The notes under the pieces: generated by a model
What the model saw: the letters and a program-made list of their open reading frames with translations, nothing else
Told to the model about the DNA's origin: nothing
Database searches by the model: none
Position numbers and translations under genes: made by a program
Assembly (NCBI GenBank): GCA_964503335.1
Contig: CAZCZZ010000076.1
Span: 1-15,813 of the forward strand
DNA from: CAZCZZ01 sp964503335
GTDB lineage: Bacteria; Verrucomicrobiota; Kiritimatiellia; CAIVKH01
Reading direction: 5' to 3'
Length of the DNA stretch: 15,813 bases
Shown here: positions 13,633 to 15,813 of the stretch, in pieces
How positions within the stretch are numbered: position 1 is the first letter of the stretch
Layout of the letters: every line of letters starts with the position of its first letter

Positions 13633-15813
13633 ATGTCGCAAGCTATTCTCCCATCGCCTTTCTACATCGGTAACTCTGAGTTCATCGAGGACCTCTACCA
13701 GCGCTACCTCGCGAACCCGCAATCCGTGGAGCCGCTCTGGCGCGAGCAGTTTGACCAGTTGCAGGAACGCCAGGGTCTTTCCCGCGACGCGATCGAGCAG
13801 CAGGTGCGGCGGATGTACAAGGAGCGCTCGAGGAGCAAGGCCTCATCCGCCCCGCGCGTCGCCGAGTTCGACCTCGCTCGCAAGCAGGCCGCCGTCCTTC
13901 GCCTCATCCAGGCCTACCGCCTCCTTGGCCACCACCGCTCCGACGTCGACCCGATCTACCTGCGCGGCAAGCCGACGATTCCCGATCTCGACTACACGTT
14001 CCACGGCCTCACCGAAGCGGACCTCGACCTGACGTTCAACGCGGGCAGCATCACCGATGCGCGCCCCGAGATGACGCTCCGCGAAATCCTCGAGATGCTG
14101 CAGGAGACGTACACGGAATCCATCGGCGCCGAGTACATGCACATCTCCGACATCGAGGAAAAGCGCTGGCTTCAGCAGCGGCTCGAATCGACGCGGACGA
14201 ATCCCGACTACCCGAACGACTTCAAGCTCCACCTCCTTGAACGGCTCACCGCCGCGGAAGGCCTTGAGCAATACCTTCACAGCCGCTACTCGGGACAGAA
14301 GCGCTTCTCGCTCGAAGGCGGCGAAACGCTGATGACCACGCTGGACGAAATCATCCTGCGCTCCGGCACACAGGGCGTGCAGGAAATCGTCATCGGCATG
14401 GCCCATCGCGGACGCCTGAACGTGCTCGTAAACATCATGGGCAAGCTGCCGAAGGAACTGTTCGAGGAGTTCGAAGGCAAACACGAGTGGCATGTCGACC
14501 AGACGGGCGACGTCAAATACCACCAGGGCTATTCCTCCGACGTGGAAACGCCGGGCGGCGTGGTCCACCTCGCGCTTGGGTTCAATCCGTCGCATCTCGA
14601 AATCATCAACCCCGTCATCGAAGGCTCCGTCCGCTCCCGCCAGGACCGGCGCGGCGACGCGGAGCGCAACAAGGTCATGGCCGTGCTCGTCCATGGCGAC
14701 GCGGCGTTCGCAGGCCAGGGCGTCGTGTATGAGACGCTGAACCTCTCGCAAACCCGCGGCTACACGACCGGCGGCACAATCCACATCGTCGTCAACAACC
14801 GCATCGGCTTCACGACAAGCCATCCGCTGGACGCACGCTCCGCGCTGTATTGCACCGATGTCGGCAAGGTCATCCAGGCGCCGATTTTCCACGTCAACGG
14901 CGACGACCCGGAAGCCGTGGCGTTTATCACGCAGCTTGCGTTGAATTTCCGCATGACATTCAAGCGCGACGTGATCATCGACATCGTCTGCTACCGCCGA
15001 CACGGACACAACGAAGCGGACGAACCCGCGGCGACGCAGCCGATGATGTACAAGAAGATCCGCAACCATAAGACGGTGCGACAGGTTTACGCTGACCGCC
15101 TCGTGGCGGAAGGCGTCATCACGGCGGATGATGCCGCAAACATGGTGAAGACGTACCGCACTGCGCTGGAAGCGGGCGAGCAGGTCGTCCCGAACATCGT
15201 CGAGGACGTCAAGAATCCGCACCGCATCAACTACGGCGTGTTCCGCAACAAGAAGTGGACCGAGCCCGCTGAGACGGCGATCACGACCGCGCGCATCAAG
15301 CAGCTCGGCGCCCGTATGAACGAGCTGCCCGAGGATTTCGAGCTGCACCCGCGCGTGGCGAAGATCGTCGACGACCGCATCAAGATGGCGGCCGGCGCGC
15401 TGCCCATCGACTGGGGCTTTGCAGAAACGATGGCGTACGCCGCGTTGCTTGAGGATGGCTACAACATCCGCATCTCCGGCCAGGACAGCGGACGCGGCAC
15501 GTTCTTCCATCGTCACTCCGTGCTCCACAACCAGCGCACGGGTGACGAGTACATCCCTCTGCAGCATATCGCGGAGAAGCAGGGCCGGTTCACGATCATC
15601 GATTCCATTCTCTCCGAAGAGGCCGTACTCGGTTTCGAATACGGTTTCAGCGCGGCGGATCCCCACACGCTGGTGATCTGGGAAGCGCAGTTCGGCGACT
15701 TCGTGAACGGCGCGCAGGTGGTAATCGACCAGTTCATCGTCGCCGCGGAACAGAAGTGGGGCCTGCTCACCGGCCTCGTCCTCATGCTCCCGCACGGATG
15801 GGAAGGCCAGGGA
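13633..15813 (+). CDS. sucA: 2-oxoglutarate dehydrogenase E1 component, 3' end beyond the window
   Basis: The frame is open from the ATG at 13633 to the window edge, 727 codons without a stop; the family is usually about 930 residues. E1 decarboxylates 2-oxoglutarate with thiamine diphosphate and loads the succinyl group onto E2 in the citric acid cycle. The N-terminal helical segment typical of this family (IGNSEFIEDLYQRYLANP, 12-29) is present. Next come GMAHRGRLNVL at 255-265, the ThDP/Mg motif HGDAAFAGQG at 354-363 with NNRIGF at 388-393, the CYRRHGHNEADEP block at 453-465, and the start of the pyrimidine-binding domain (SGQDSGRGTFFHRH). All expected active-site blocks are intact. The start is preceded only by a weak CAGG. 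A long open frame on the opposite strand (13843-15795) is a composition shadow. Confidence 0.97.
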   Translation, partial: MSQAILPSPFYIGNSEFIEDLYQRYLANPQSVEPLWREQFDQLQERQGLSRDAIEQQVRRMYKERSRSKASSAPRVAEFDLARKQAAVLRLIQAYRLLGHHRSDVDPIYLRGKPTIPDLDYTFHGLTEADLDLTFNAGSITDARPEMTLREILEMLQETYTESIGAEYMHISDIEEKRWLQQRLESTRTNPDYPNDFKLHLLERLTAAEGLEQYLHSRYSGQKRFSLEGGETLMTTLDEIILRSGTQGVQEIVIGMAHRGRLNVLVNIMGKLPKELFEEFEGKHEWHVDQTGDVKYHQGYSSDVETPGGVVHLALGFNPSHLEIINPVIEGSVRSRQDRRGDAERNKVMAVLVHGDAAFAGQGVVYETLNLSQTRGYTTGGTIHIVVNNRIGFTTSHPLDARSALYCTDVGKVIQAPIFHVNGDDPEAVAFITQLALNFRMTFKRDVIIDIVCYRRHGHNEADEPAATQPMMYKKIRNHKTVRQVYADRLVAEGVITADDAANMVKTYRTALEAGEQVVPNIVEDVKNPHRINYGVFRNKKWTEPAETAITTARIKQLGARMNELPEDFELHPRVAKIVDDRIKMAAGALPIDWGFAETMAYAALLEDGYNIRISGQDSGRGTFFHRHSVLHNQRTGDEYIPLQHIAEKQGRFTIIDSILSEEAVLGFEYGFSAADPHTLVIWEAQFGDFVNGAQVVIDQFIVAAEQKWGLLTGLVLMLPHGWEGQG

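Noticed and set aside
13843..15795. Open frame of 650 codons on the minus strand at the right edge
   Set aside because: It is antisense to sucA, whose plus-strand frame shows all 2-oxoglutarate dehydrogenase motifs. The antisense protein is low-complexity, rich in Arg, Asp, Val and His, as expected from a GC-rich gene read backwards.

Overview
The window looks like chromosomal DNA of a GC-rich Gram-negative bacterium, most likely from the PVC group (Kiritimatiellota or Verrucomicrobiota-like). This is an inference. It rests on a PEP-CTERM exported protein, a secreted nuclease-like protein with calcium-binding DxDxDG repeats, an MTRFR/ArfB-like small release factor, and intergenic dispersed repeats. 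No ribosomal RNA or other strict phylogenetic marker is present. Nearly all genes are housekeeping. No phage, insertion sequence or CRISPR array was seen, and no intergenic gap exceeds about 115 bases.

Left part (1-1745): tRNA-Ser(GGA) and a small GGQ-type ribosome-rescue factor lie on the minus strand. A PEP-CTERM surface protein on the plus strand ends in a strong intrinsic terminator, followed by tRNA-His(GTG).

Middle part (1767-9114): nine minus-strand genes are packed head to tail, mostly with 4-base stop/start overlaps. In transcription order they are a polyprenyl-phosphate-type glycosyltransferase, a CPBP membrane protease, thiL, a Phd-like antitoxin, a VapC-like PIN toxin, pyrK, pyrD, a membrane-anchored unknown protein and pgpA. 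The toxin-antitoxin pair splits thiL from pyrK and has its own promoter, which overlaps an inverted-repeat operator and appears to give a leaderless antitoxin message. PyrK and PyrD form the NAD-linked dihydroorotate dehydrogenase of pyrimidine synthesis. PgpA makes phosphatidylglycerol, and ThiL makes thiamine diphosphate, the cofactor used by the E1 enzyme encoded at the right edge.

Right part (9205-15813): three genes of tRNA t6A synthesis (tsaC/Sua5-type, tsaE, tsaB) are on the plus strand. They are interrupted by a convergent minus-strand gene for a secreted multidomain endonuclease/exonuclease/phosphatase-family protein. sucA (2-oxoglutarate dehydrogenase E1) then runs off the right edge at codon 727.

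The least ordinary feature is a set of three intergenic elements (204-238, 1767-1836, 4810-4886) built from degenerate 7-base units in exact phase. The two longer ones have a forward half and a roughly reverse-complementary half, so they can fold as long imperfect hairpins. One fills the whole pyrK-pyrD gap and abuts the pyrD start codon, leaving no Shine-Dalgarno sequence. A different compound palindrome (10223-10279) separates the convergent tsaC and nuclease genes.
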